A stretch of 64,000 bases of DNA from the NCBI GenBank assembly GCA_038502055.1, contig JAXRKN010000045.1, forward strand, positions 7,925,501 through 7,989,500, in the 5' to 3' direction. Of this stretch, positions 13,201-25,800 are shown piece after piece. Each line of letters opens with the position of its first letter. Within the stretch, counting starts at the first letter, position 1. The translations under genes were made by a program, and so were the position numbers. A model generated the notes under the pieces. That model made no database searches, was not told where the DNA came from, and worked only from the letters and a program-made list of their open reading frames with translations. The DNA is from Tanytarsus gracilentus (taxonomy: Eukaryota > Arthropoda > Insecta > Diptera > Chironomidae).

Positions 13201-14717
13201 AAGTAAAGCATTAATGAACGTTTTTGTTCGTCATCCTTAAAAGCTCTCAACGTCGCACATAAACTCCAAAACACTTCATCTTTATTTACAATTTCTTGGT
13301 TTCTATTTGCTTGTCGCACTATGAATAAAACATCAAATTTTCTTATTCATTGGCGAAAAATCACATAAAAAGTCATTGAATCAATTTATTGAGAGAGAAA
13401 TTTATAAATTTATGATTATGAGATGTTTCAAGTGCTGCCATGTGGGTTGTGCGGAATATTTTTATATGCATGAGACTTTCAATTTTGTTCAAGTGTATAT
13501 TAATTTTTCCTTCATTTGATTTTTGAGAGAAATTGAAGTTCACTTAAGAAGAATTTAATGTAAGAATTTAACAAATTAACAAGAAAATTGAGCAATTTTT
13601 AATAAAATTCACTAAATTAAAAATTATTTAAATGACCTTAAGAATTTCCTTGAAGAGAGAGCTCAAAATCCTAAATAAACACACACAATGCATAATCATT
13701 AAAAATCTCCATTTTCCCCAAATGCCTTCAGCAATAGCCACAGTTGTCCATTAATGACCATTCAAATATTTGCATAAGCATCACAATCAAGAACATTACC
13801 ATCACACAGAAGCAAAATCTCACTCCCTTTCTTGCTCCTAGATCCCATCATTTATGCTAAATTGACATCAACCACTAAGCATGAACAATTACTTGAAAAT
13901 TTATCTAATACAATGGGAAAATCTCCAAGAGGCTTGTGATAAAAAATTATAGAGATTTTAGTAAAAATATTTTTAGGGTTTCGCAAAAACTTTAGATATA
14001 ATTTTTTATCAAACATTTTTGTGTGTTTTATTTTTCAAGCTAAAAAATCCTTTTTTGAGGAAGACATTAAAGCTTTCTTCATACACCATTGATGATATGC
14101 AAATTTCTATCCCAATTTTTTTCGGATGAGAAACAAAAAAATTACCATAAAACTTTTGCTCAACATTTGTCTATGCTGACACTATCGTGGGTGTTTGCAC
14201 ACATCGATATAAAAAAGGGCTTTTTGTGACTTTTTTCTCATTTTTATTGATTCCCGTTTTGGGATAAAAGAAAGTTCTTGTTTGGGATGTGAAAACTCAT
14301 ATTTATCACCCTTAATAAATTCATCATTAACTTTTACTGAGGCAAAAACCATTAATTTTGATTGCTTGACAATTTTTCTCTCATTTACCATTTTAATGTT
14401 CCCAATGCGACTTCGACAAACACATACCGACTCAGAGCGGTAACAAAGGCATTCAACACCACTCTCTGAGGCATCGTATATACAATCATAATGGATTTTG
14501 ATTTATTTTTCCTTTCATTTTTATGCCTTGTGGCCATGAATAGCGTTCGACTTTCCCTTCTAGCCATTTCACTATTCTCTCTTGCGCGGCATCCCTTTGT
14601 GTTTCGGGCTTCTAAACTTTTTTTGTGTTGTCGCACAAATAACTCGATTTTTATCAGACGATGATTGTGTTTGAGAAAAAGAGAAAAGGGAAATGTGCCT
14701 TTGTGATTCATGACTTC

Positions 14718-14750
<33 letters not shown>

Positions 14751-17153
14751 CGTTTGTATGTAAACTACCCACATCATTGTTAAAGAATGAAATGTTGACG
14801 TCAAGTGAAGCGTGTATGTATTTGAAAATAGACAGAAAAGGGGTTTGTACAAAAGTTGGATTTTCATTTTGAAAGTTTTTAAAATTCAACTTTTTCTAAA
14901 AATTTAAAATTGAATCTAATTTTCAAAAATGAATCATTTTGTCTCACTAAAAATTTGTGTCTACCATGACATTAAACTGGTGGCTGATTTTATTCCAATA
15001 AATTCAAATTTCTCTTCTCAAAGATTGATCCAAAGATATTCGAAGTTATTTATGAATTTCATCAATCAATGCGGTGTTGTGAATGGTGCGAAAAAGTACT
15101 TTGACGAAGGATAAATTGCAATAAAAATAAAAGTGTAAATCGCCTTTATATGGAGAGAGAGAGAGAGAGAGAGAGATAAATTGAGTGCTTTAAAAAATGG
15201 AGGGAGGAGAATTTATTTTTAAAAGAGGCTGAGAAAGGATGTTGATGTATGATAACTTTGTTACATGATAATGTTTCATGTATCAACATGAATGTTAACG
15301 AAATTGAATATTGTTGGGATTTGTTTATGTTTTAAAACATGTTAAGGGAAATTGATATAGCTTTAAAGGTCTTTTGAAAATATTTTGATAAATTGTATAT
15401 ATTTTTTCAAGGGAGTGACACTTGAACTGTATTAAATTTTTTTTAAAATTTTTGTAGTTTATTTCTAGAAAATTTATTAGAGCTCCGCTCTCTTTTGTTT
15501 TCAGTTTTCTAAGAATTCTCTCTTTTGTCCATTCTGTCCTTCCACGAGCCTTAATCGAAAAACTGCTGGGTACAAAAGTTGGGCCTGCCAAAGCCCGAGC
15601 TACTGCCAAAAACCGCATCTCAATCGGTAGCTCCGTTCGGGCTGTAGAGTCATTTAAGTGGTGTGAGCATCTTAACATGGTTACATGGTTACATCCGGGA
15701 ATTTAGTTGGCGATGTAACTCGAGAACGGGCGCACGGATTTGGATCGGGTTTGTTGCTAAAGATTCCTTTTGTGCTCTAGTTTTGCAAGAATACTTTTTT
15801 TTTCGACAAGTCAGTCATTAAGCACTGCCAATGTCCAAAAAACATCAAAAAAATGCCGAAAACACGTGTTTTTCAAGTGGTGAGAGTTAGAGAAAGACTT
15901 GCAATGAGAAAAATTGGTTGGCAATGACAGCGGCTGGAAGTGAGATCCAGTCAAACTAACATCCAGTACTGGAAGTGAGATCCAGCGGAACCAAGATCCA
16001 GTGCTGGAAGTGAGATCCAGCGGAACCAAGATCCAGTGCTGGAAGTGAGATCCAGGTTGAGGCACTAAAATTTTTTTAGCACAAAATTTTTTTAGCACTA
16101 AATTTTTTTTAGCACTAAATTTTTTTAGCACTAAAATTTTTTTTAGCACTAAATTTTTTTTAGCACTAAATTTTTTTAGCACTAAAATTTTTTTAGCACT
16201 AAATTTTTTTAGCACTAAAATTTTTTAGGACTAAAATTTTTTTTAGCACAAAATTTTTTAGAGAGTATAATTTGTCAATAATGGCATGTGCTGGAAGTGA
16301 CATCCAGTAGACGTTTTGTGAGGAATGTCAATCATGGCCGGCCATGAGTGCCACTAATGTCCATTTTTCAGAACTATGACTTCATGTATGTCGTTGAACT
16401 CGTCATTAGATCAGAAATCGATTGACATTGACGATTTTTGAGGAATGTCGATCATGACCGGCCAGGAGTGCCACTAATGTCCATTTTTCAGAACTATGGC
16501 TTCATGTATGTCGTTGAACTCGCGATTGGACCGGGAATCGAATGGCGTTGATGATTTTTGATGAGGAATGTCCATCATGGTTAACCCAAATTTTTATAAG
16601 AGCTCCGCTCTCTTTGTACTTTAGATTGAATTTTTTTATTTTTTAATAAGTAACAACGTATATTTGTGGTCTGCGCGCAAAATGTGACCTACAAGAAAAA
16701 AAAATAAAAAGCGGAGCTCTCACGGAAAAGGCGAATGCCTTTTGCAAGTGAACAGTGCAACTGAGAACACTGCGTACCGGGCACCCACTTGTTTTTAATT
16801 AATTATAAAAAATCCACGTATACACACTCATGTTTTTTAAAATGTTTAAATTTATCATTAAGTACACTTAAGTGTCCACTTCTTAAAAATTTCCAAACTC
16901 TTTAATATTTTATATTTTGATAAATTTCCTTCAACCCTTTTAAATCATTTTCACATTCCACAACCGATAAAAAAAATTGTTTTGATATAAAATTAAATTA
17001 TTTATATCACAGAAAAAATCTTCCATCAATAACTCATTTTCTCGTTCAATTCAATAAATGAAATAACAACATTTCATACTTACTGGTAAATGTGAATAGC
17101 AGAAGCATCACAATTGAATTTTTGAAGATGATGATGATTTTATCTTTCTCCAT
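10227..17153 (-). CDS. Beaten-path (Beat) family secreted/cell-surface Ig protein, 3' end not found
   Basis: Three minus-strand exons with matching phases: 17153-17084 (start, 23 codons, hydrophobic signal peptide IVMLLLFTFT), 11595-11375 and 10362-10227. They encode about 142 residues. The first Ig domain follows the Beat pattern: LSVYPEVIRRGQSAQLHC (first Cys 51), then LLYSV, YYRG, FEFYRYTP, SSGIKVD, NASHVTLRSVDF, second Cys 121 in ISCEV, and SPTFYTATA. Beat proteins are neuronal ligands for Sidestep-family receptors in axon guidance. Oddities: the core Trp expected two residues after SV is Tyr (residue 67), and the Tyr normally two before the second Cys is Ile. The usual second Ig domain and Cys-rich tail are not visible downstream. 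Reading on through the last donor (10226-10221) stays open about 89 codons to a stop at 9958; alternatively an acceptor just before 9902 would add about 31 codons. Neither looks like known Beat sequence. Confidence 0.8.
11596..14720. other. Intron 1 of the Beat-like gene, proximal part
   Basis: AT-rich intronic DNA without recognisable coding exons or elements. Short open frames here are compatible with chance. Confidence 0.5.
14723..14750. repeat. (AG)n microsatellite
   Basis: About 14 perfect AG units within the Beat-like intron. It accounts for a Ser/Leu-rich run in a spurious minus-strand open frame of 160 codons. Confidence 0.9.
15153..15176. repeat. (AG)n microsatellite
   Basis: About 12 AG units, 400 bp from the previous (AG)n tract and in the same intron. 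Confidence 0.9.
15934..16055. repeat. 35-bp minisatellite (CTGGAAGTGAGATCCAG units)
   Basis: Three to four head-to-tail units of about 35 bp, each with CTGGAAGTGAGATCCAG followed by a CGGAACCAAGATCCAGTG half. A single further unit sits near 16291. A diverged array of the same unit recurs at 58868-59160 inside a different element. Confidence 0.85.
16062..16260. repeat. 17-18 bp tandem array (TTTTTTTAGCACTAAAA)
   Basis: About eleven units varying only in T-run length and a few substitutions (GCACA, GGACT). On the minus strand this produces a Lys/Leu-rich pseudo-protein frame (15811-16215), which is an artefact of the repeat. Confidence 0.9.
16321..16560 (-). repeat. Two 120-bp tandem units of the transposon-borne repeat
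   Basis: Two adjacent units of exactly 120 bp, both containing a GGCCGG core and TGCCACTAATGTCCATTTTT. They are the reverse complement of the units at 20041-20640. A partial third unit follows at 16561. Confidence 0.9.
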
Positions 17154-19973
17154 CGTGTGAGAATTTTTCTGGTTCACTTTCTATGTTTTGATCTTTACTG
17201 AGTTTATTTTAACTTATGCGTGTATAAAATTGATGAAATAGAATGAAATCGTAACGTGTTCAAAGATTTTTAGCACGCTTACGAAAATTTGATGAAGGTT
17301 CCTTTAAATCTTTATAACTTCATCAAAAGGAAGAAAATACTTCGCAAATCATTTTTATTATAATATTTTTCACTTTCTCGTTTCTGTAAATATTTGATTG
17401 CACTTAAGTAAATTATTGAAATTCTTTCACATACACATTTCGATGATTGAGTTAAATTTTGCTGTTGATTTTAAATGAATGAAAAAATTGTGTAATTTCT
17501 TAAAGAAATTGACACCCTAAAGAAACATAAGGGTTTTAATAATAAGAAACATTTTTTCCCAATTATTTTCTTTTCTCATTCTGTTTTTCTTCGAAAGCGC
17601 GCAATATTGAAAAGGAAGTTGAATTTAATTAGAATTTTTCGAGAACACTTTCTCGCTCTCTTCCATATTCTTTATCTAATTAAACTTTGACTTTCTTCTT
17701 CTTAAAACTGGCAAACACACACACACTCGATATCGCAGCCGTCGAAATGACGCTAAAGGATAAAAAACGCGAAATGAGAAAGTTTTTAAATGAACAAATG
17801 TGAGATGGGAAAAGTCGTAAAGATATATCATAATTTTCTCATTTCTTCCTCTTTTTTTTGTACGAAAGCCTAAAATTTTCATTTGTGTGCGGCAGCATCT
17901 TAATTACGACAATTTTATATTTCTTTTGCTCTCATCTCATACAGAATAACAGAAACGATGTGGAGGAGGTAAAAATTACGAAGACAAAGCATCGTGTGGT
18001 TGGCAATGACTACACACCTTTAAAAAAGTTATCTTTTGAATGAGAATTACAATGAAATAAATTAACGAGAAAGAGTGTCAGATGCTTCCGATAAATTTCC
18101 TCTTTTTTTACGCAAAAATACCTTCAGCCAATTTTAATGGCTATGTCTTGGGGTGTGAGAAGGGAAAAAATTCCTTAATGAAGTTGCTGAAGAGATTATG
18201 GAATAAATTAATGGATGTTAAAAAATTAATTTTTTTTAAAGAATTCACTTCGAAATTTCCTCAAAATATTTACACTGAGATAACCACAAAATTAATTACA
18301 CAAAACCTTTACTGAAACACACGAGAGAAGATTATTTCTTTAGTTATTATGAATAAATTCGACGCACACTCCACATGATATTCTCATTAATGAAGGATTA
18401 ATTTTTCTCATGTTTCCACCATAAAAATTAATTTTGGCAATAAGACGCATATTCGTAGCTTAGTAACTAAGACTCTTATTTTGATTACATTGTGGATATC
18501 TATTGTTAAATACATTTATCCGTGTTGATTAAACTTTGTCGAAGGAAGATTAAAAGAAGAAGAGAAATAAATATTAAAAAGTTTTTTCTCTAAATATTTT
18601 TTAATTTTTGGAAATTTTAATCCGTAAATCGTCCGAAAATCAAATTAAAATTGCCATTATTAATTAACCGCAAAGCAATTATCGTAACTGCCTTCAAATT
18701 CCATGAAAAGTTCAATTAATCTAAAATCAATTTCCAATTACAATGTCACATAAATTTTCGATAGGTATAATTTGTAATTTCCATCGCAATCATCAAATCT
18801 AAAGCACACTGGAGAGATCAAACGAGCATTTCACACATAATTTTGTGGGACATTCTGAAAATTGACCCAAAATCTTTCGAGAGCTTCTTGGGAAATCGAT
18901 TTCAGTACAGTTCAATGAGCTGTTCCAGTAACACATTTCAAATGGACTCAAATTTTCGAGCAAATATTGAACTTTTGGAGAAAAAATCTTTCAATTCGAT
19001 TGAGTGATTTTGCGGTTCCGTAAAACATTTTTATGTTCACTTTAAAAAACGACATGACATTAATGAAATTTGAATTTTTTCGTCGTGAAAAAAATTCATT
19101 TAAAAGACGAAGGCCAAAAATTTCCTGAATGAATTCGCTAATTACGGAAATTTTCATTGAAAATAATTTTCGCGTTAATTAAATTAATTTTCCTCTTCGA
19201 TAATATTTTTTTGCGATCGAGTGAAACTCGACACCATCAGAAAAACAAAACCAACTCAAGGGTGTGAGAAAACATAATTTAATTTCGTAATGCGTGGCTT
19301 AACACGTGTTTTTGGCTGTTATGAAAAAAGTTTTCAACTTTAATTTCATCAGCAATGATAACGAAATATTTTAGGGTTATGTCAATGTAAAACATAAAAG
19401 TTAATGTTCAACAATTAAAATATTTTTATTTTCAAAACAGAAAAGTAATTTTGAGAGCTAAAAAAATTTTTGGATTTTTTGTGTAAAAATCAATTGATTA
19501 AAGTTTTATTCAACTTTTAGCTTGAATTGAAATTTTGGATGTTAATTCAGAATTTTGAATTATGCACCATCTCAAGAGAATTCTATTGAAATTTTCCAAA
19601 CAGTTAAGGGTAAAATTTATTAAATTCTATTTGAGAGAATTTAAAACTTTTTAATTTGATTTAAAAGTTGTTAACTTCTGGTTTCTAAACTTTTTATTTA
19701 TTTTCTCGTTATTTTTTAGTAGGACATAAAAGTTAGCTGAAAAATTGCAACCTTAATTTTATTCTCATCCGCATACACAATTAAATCATGTGTGTGTGTG
19801 AGAAATGTGCTTGCTTTCATTAAAATTTTGCCACTTTCTTCACTCTCATTAATTTTAACGCCCGCCCTCTCACAAATAATGAAAATTGTGTGTGAAAATA
19901 AAATATTGTTGGCAGCAGAAAAAAGAGCAATAGTGGCAGCATCGCATGTCGTGTGTATGTGATAGAAATTCTT
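17154..19973. other. Upstream flank of the Beat-like gene, no gene recognised
   Basis: AT-rich DNA with only short chance-length open frames. The Beat-like promoter should lie just above 17153, but I cannot point to a core element. Confidence 0.5.
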
Positions 19974-21047
19974 AAACAAGATGGGTCTGCAAACGGCGTT
20001 GCCATTTCCAATAGCTCCGCTGTCTTAGATTGGTACCCCATAGTTCTGAAAAATGGACATTAGTGGCACTCCTGGCCGACCATGATGGACATTCCTCAAA
20101 AATCGTCAATGTCAATCGATTCCTGATGCAATGACGAGTTCAACGACATACATGAAGCCATACTTCTGAAAAATGTACATTAGTGGCACTCCTGGCCGGC
20201 CATAATGGACATTCTTCAAAAATCGTCAATGTCAATCGATTCCTGATGCAATGACGAGTTCAACGACATACATGAAGCCATAGTTCTGAAAAATGGACAT
20301 TAGTGGCACTCCAGGCCGGCCATGATGGACACTCCTCAAAAATCATCAATGCCAATCGATTCCTGGTCCAATCACGAGTTCAACGATACCCATGAAGCCA
20401 TAGTTCTGAAAAATGGACATTAGTGGCACTCCTGGCCGTCCATGATGGACACTCCTCAAAAATCATCAATGTCAATCGATTCCTGATGCAATGACGAGTT
20501 CAACGACATACATGAAGCCATAGTTCTGAAAAATGGACATTAGTGGCACTCCTGGCCGTCCATGATGGACACTCCTCAAAAATCGTCAATGCCAATCGAT
20601 TCCTGGTCCAATTACGAGTTCAACGATACCCATGAAGCCATATAAGAGAAAATTTGTATGAAAAAGGACATTTTTGCACTCAGGGACGGTCCTTGGAGGG
20701 TCGTACCTCAAAACTAAATACTTCTTGCACAACTAGAACCAAAACCCGATCTTTAGCCACAAACCCGAATCAAATCCGACCAGCCGTTCTTGAGATATGG
20801 CGTTCACTAAGATCGTGAGAAAGTAAGAAAGTAAGAAAGTGAGAAAGTAAGAAAGTAAGATGACTTAAATGGCTCTAACTCCTCGTAGGATCAACCGATT
20901 TCAAATCTGTTTTCGCCAGTTTGTAGGGTTTGACTAGGCCTATCATTTGAGTATATGTTTTGATATTGCACAATGTAATGTCTTGGCACTAGGGGCCAAA
21001 AACTGGTTTTGGAGAAATCCAAAATTAATATATAGCGGAGCTATAAT
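19974..21047 (+). mobile_element. Copy 2 of the repeat-bearing transposon, longest and best preserved
   Basis: Bounds were set by comparison with 62284-62873: both copies share a 5' end running from AAACAAG through GGGTCTGCAAACGGCG to ATAGCTCCGC, and a 3' end ending AATATATAGCGGAGCTATAAT. ATAGCTCCGC near the 5' end and GCGGAGCTAT at the 3' end are inverted copies of one motif. The interior is an array of five 120-bp units, a unique linker (20641-20820), and AAGTAAGA-type short repeats. No protein frame. Non-autonomous; the mobilising enzyme is unknown. Confidence 0.75.
20041..20640 (+). repeat. Five tandem 120-bp units
   Basis: Units start at 20041, 20161, 20281, 20401 and 20521 with no length change. 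Each begins with a TTCTGAAAAATGGACATTAG-like segment, contains CTGGCCGGCCATGATGG or a variant, and ends with CATGAAGCCATA. Units differ by scattered substitutions (for example GATGCAATGACGAG versus GGTCCAATTACGAG), and some variants are shared between non-adjacent units, as expected from repeated expansion. No spacers and no CRISPR character. Confidence 0.95.
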
Positions 21048-22825
21048 ATAATATGAAAGAAGAATTGAAGGCGGTGATATTGCATGAATGAAATTATAAT
21101 ATAATAAAATGAAATGTGATTAAAACACCTTCTGTGGGGTATTTTTTGCACTCTATATGAATATGTTACACAATATATATGCGAATAAATTTTCATACAT
21201 TAAATTATTTATTTATTTTTTGAACAACACATTGAGTGCTTATGATGGGGTGTTGAGGATAGCAACAATAACGATTTTGCACGAATGATTTATTTGTTCT
21301 CTAAAAGCACACACACAATTTATTTCGAACTCATTTGCCTCAATTAATTATTTATTTCATTTCACTTAGAAATTAATCCGATTTGTAACGATGATGTTGA
21401 TATTTTTTGCTCTTGTCAAAATAATCCTCATTATTGTGTTCCATATGTTCCTCAACAAAAAAACTTATTTCTTTTTTTTAAGTTGGACAACTTTTTTTTT
21501 GCTCCGACAAATTTACCGGCGCGTTCCGATCAAGCTCTACCGACAAACTGAGAGCATCAAGATTTTCATCTCCTTTTTGCTGCTGCTGATGATGACTCGT
21601 TTCTTCGATGATACTCTGGAGAGAGGAAAATTGCGTAACTGGAAATTTTGGATGTTACGTATGGAAACTAGAATAAAATGTAGCACGTGCTTTTTGTTTC
21701 ATTGGAACGAATATTTATTGAAAAATATCAATATTTGTCACGCGATTTAAATATAAAATTTATTAAACACCTCACGAAATGTAATGTCGTCTGATTTGTA
21801 GTTGTTATGTAAAAGTGATTTATGGTTTTGTTTAAAATAATTTGGGGTTCGTTTGAATGAAACGTTTTTTAGTGATGATTTGAAATTTGTTCAATAATTA
21901 TCAATTGATGCTTGATTTAATTTAATTAAAACTTAAATTTGAAAAACGTTTAGTTTAATTTGACAAACGGGAAAATTTAATTTCTAGGTGGATAATCATA
22001 TTTTAAAAAATTAACATAAAATAATTTTTGAAAAATCAATTAATAATTTTATCCTAAATTTTAAATCATCCCTTTGACAATATTAACCAATAAAGTTTAT
22101 TACAATTTTAATGTGCCGTGAATTTTAAATTGATTTGTAAATTATTCATTCTGTAATTTATGGTTAACAATTATTCCATCTAGTGTAAGCGCCAATTGTC
22201 ATTCGTGGCTGAATTATGTTTGCTAATAATTAAAACTAATTAAAATTTCATGCATGAATGCATTTAAATTTTTTGCATCATAAATTTGATTCGTGTCAGA
22301 ATAAAATAAAAAACCTCGTTTTAAACCAATAATTTTTTTATTATTTTTTAACACGATAAAAATATCCTTGATTACCGTTTGTAATGTAATTAACAATTAT
22401 AACAATTTCATATTGCACTTTAACATGCAATCATTTTCCAAAAAGGCAACGTGATAAAAATATTTCCCATAAAAATGTTTTCATTCATAAATTGTTGACA
22501 AAGTAATTTTCCAATTTCCAAAAAGTTTTTCCAGTCGTGTTGAAAATTTGCCGCTTGGAAACTTAAAAGAAAAAATTCATCGTAAACAAGAACAAAATTT
22601 CCATTTGGAAAATTTCCAAGACAAAAGCGCCAACACGACTGCAACTTTTCCAATATTTATTCTTCATTGCGAAATGTCGCAATACTAGAGACACACAAAA
22701 AGTCTTTTGTAGATAGTTTTGCGTGATAAAAATGATTAATTTTGGACTTTTCTGCACCTGTGAATAGCGTAATTTTATTTTCTGTAGATAGGCGCAATGT
22801 TGTGAGATATTTGTGATTGTAAAAC
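21048..22825. other. Intergenic, no gene recognised
   Basis: AT-rich DNA. The longest frame (21391-21750, +, 119 codons) is hydrophobic and low-complexity and within the range expected by chance. The promoter of the gene starting at 22826 should lie at its right end. Confidence 0.5.
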
Positions 22826-25800
22826 ATGAGCGAAAAAGGAGGCTCCTCGAAAGTTCGAGCCTTCATTGGCCAAACACCGAAAAATTTGAAGCAGAAATTT
22901 TTCTCCGTTCTCGGCAGCAGCTCGGAATATAAAAAGCAGCTCATTTCGGGTATTTCACATAAGGTGCGTGACATGAATTCGCTAATTCTCTTGATTATAA
23001 AATTTCCAACTTTGATTACATAAGAAAAATTTTCGAAACTTTTTCTTTTCCTCTTCTCGCTTTTAAAATCGATAATTTGTGAAAAAGAGTGTTTGGTGTA
23101 TGTGCGCAAATAAATTTTTACTCAATTTGAATTCTTAATTATTTCCTTTACCTTCTTTGGTGTGTGTATGTCTAAATTAGCTTTATTCACGCAACATATA
23201 AGAAGAAGAAATTTTTGCTGAATTGAGAGTTGATTGATTGCTGATTGAATTAATTATTTTATTGTTCATTTTGGGGCTTTTATTTGATGAAAAAAATGTT
23301 GATTAAACATTCAATTAGCAAAATAATTTGGATTACAAAAAAAGGCAATTAAAGAGTAGAGATCCTGACGATGAGCATCGGTTCGATGATCATCGATGAT
23401 CATCGAACCTTTTCGTCATCGATGATCATCGATTTTTTTTCCGATGACATCGATGACGAAAAAAATCGATTTTTGTGCTCTTTTGAAAGAATTAAATTAA
23501 AATTTATAATTTTAATTAATGTTTTTAATGTCACTTTAATAAAAAAATCTTCAAATATTAATATTGTAAAACAGCAGGTATCAAAATAATTGTTTTTGAG
23601 AAACAATTTCATGTACCAAACAAAACTTTTAGACTTTTCCTCAATTCATTTTGTTTACTCGTGTAAACAAGTATAAAGTGTTAAGTGATTTATTTAAAAA
23701 AAAAAGATTAATTTTGGAATTTTAAGAACAAGAGACGAATTAGGTTACGGTAATTATTGTGAGAGTGTTTTTCTATTTTGTTTTTATGACACTTTTTTGT
23801 ATTGAGTTTAATTTTTAAGCCTTATTATTGTGAATTTCAAAAAAAATTCGTTGACTTTCAATCAAGCTCAGAAAAATTCAGATACAGCCAAAAAGACAGC
23901 AAATTCGTCCTACTTTATACTGTATGAAAAAACACTACTTGGTTTTTTTTAAAATTCCAGGTTTTTCTCAGAAATTCAGATCAAAAGTTCGTCATCGATG
24001 CATCGATGTTCATCGATGATGAACTTTTTGTCATCGATGATCATCGAAATCGCATAATCGATGATTTAAGGACCTCTTTAATAAAGAGGGATTAATGAAA
24101 AGGTCTATAATTAAAAATAATTGTGCCTGCAACACGGAAATAATTTTACTTTTAGTAGATTTTAGAAATTTATTTCCATTACTTTAAGAAAATAACTTTA
24201 AAACCATAAGCAACTCACACACATTTAAATCACCTTGCCCCACATTAATCTATCTTCTTCTTTCTCGTGCCAAATCCCTCTAGATTGATGTCGCCTTAAG
24301 CTTCGGTTCAACTTCAACTGAGACGCCAGCGAACGAGAATGAGGCAAAGTTGTGGAAGAAATTGAGGGAGCATCATGAGAAAACCAACATCACGGAAATT
24401 TATTCACTTGACGACCATATCATCGATTATGAGCTGAGGAGGGTGAAGGAGCGGAGAGCTCATGAGGAGATTTTATCGGGACGTTATCGTCAACCTGCCT
24501 TTATTGCACGTAATTATCACGAGTGTCGCCATAAATTTCTTTCTTCCCTCTCGTCCTTTCATAATTCATTAATTTTTCATTTTGCTATCTCGCGCTATCG
24601 TTTTTAGTTTCTTAAAAATATTTAAAAGGGTCAAAACTCAGGTTTTAATTTAAATTTTAAAAATTTTAATTTTTAGATTGAAATTTTATTTTCTAATTAA
24701 AATTCTTTGAAATTTTTTTATAAAAAATCTGAGTTTTCTGCCCCTTATAAAAACCAAAAATTTGACAAAAATTAATTGCAAAATTTCCAAAAATTTTCTC
24801 TCTCATTTTTCATCAGACCATTTTTGGCTCATAAAATTCGACCCATATAATTTCAACGCTAATGACAAACTTTGACAAAATCGATTCAAAATTTCCTCAC
24901 ATCATCATGAAACTCTCTTTTTCCCTTCATATTATCATCTCTATCGCATGCAAACATGAATATAAAAGAAGAAAGACGAATGTGATAATGATATTGCAGA
25001 TAGTAACATTAGTGTAGAAGAACGAAAGAATGATCCCGTATCGCCATCCATTGTTCTCGTTGAGACTTCAACGACTCCGACGACTACTCATAAAAATCAT
25101 CATAACTCATCGATCGAAAATTTAGCGACAACTCTAATCAATCATCATCCAGTAACAATAAATAATAGCACTACTAAAACTTCTACTCCTTGCTGTAATA
25201 AAAACGCATTGAGTACAAAAGAGAATAATTTGCTAGCAATTCCGGTTGCAAACAGTTGCTCGACAGCCACCAGCGAGAACGGTGAAGATAATTTGAGCTT
25301 GTGCGAGGGAAGTATTGATTCGTTGGAGGTTAAAATGTGGCACAAGTCAGAGACGGAATCTGTTGCGCCTTCGTGCTCATCACTCAGCATGGACAGCTCG
25401 ACCGATGAGGCTGTCTTTGAATTTATGAGGCGATTTGTTACGACATTATTTACCGACTCACTCGCAATCACCCTGGAATTTAAGCATCAATTTGGACAAT
25501 ATGCTCTGGTGAGTTGAAATAATTGATTTTTTTGGTGTGAAATGGTCAACAAATTGCATAAGTTTAAGGGGCAATTTTTGTGAAAATTTTAAATCCATCA
25601 ATTTAATTTTTAAACAGTTAAAATATTTTTTTGGTCTCAAGATTTCTAAAAATTTACAACTTAAAAGTTTGAAGGAATATTCTAACATCTCTATCAAAGT
25701 TTTTCTAATATAAAAGTTCTCTCAACTCACTGACTCACAATTTAATTTTGGCTTTTTCACTCTTCGTCTCTCTCTTTATTTATTCCACTTTCGAAAAAAT

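Larger units (their letters stand above)
15470..16720 (-). mobile_element. Copy 1 of a repeat-bearing transposon family (reverse orientation), boundaries approximate
   Basis: Related in reverse complement to 19974-21047. The stretch 15716-15790 (ACTCGAGAACGGGCGCACGG then a GATCGGGTTTGTTGCTAAAG-like segment) matches the reverse complement of about 20700-20810, and the 120-bp units at 16321-16560 match those at 20041-20640. AGAGCTCCGCTCTCTTT occurs at about 15478 and 16601, and its inverse (AGCGGAGCTCT) at about 16708. No transposase frame is visible, so it is non-autonomous. It also carries two private tandem arrays (15934-16055 and 16062-16260). It lies in intron 1 of the Beat-like gene. Superfamily is unknown; a Helitron- or MITE-like nature is only a guess. 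Confidence 0.65.

Noticed and set aside
14385..14867. 160-codon minus-strand open frame
   Set aside because: Part of its length comes from the (AG)n tract; no domain, and it lies in the Beat-like intron.
15811..16215. 134-codon Lys-rich minus-strand frame
   Set aside because: Generated by the 17-bp and 35-bp tandem arrays of the transposon; repetitive, no protein family.
20041..20640. Regular direct repeats that could suggest a CRISPR array
   Set aside because: Units are contiguous 120-bp repeats without spacers, in insect DNA, inside a mobile element.
21391..21750. 119-codon hydrophobic + strand frame
   Set aside because: Low complexity, and this length is expected several times by chance in a window of this size and composition.
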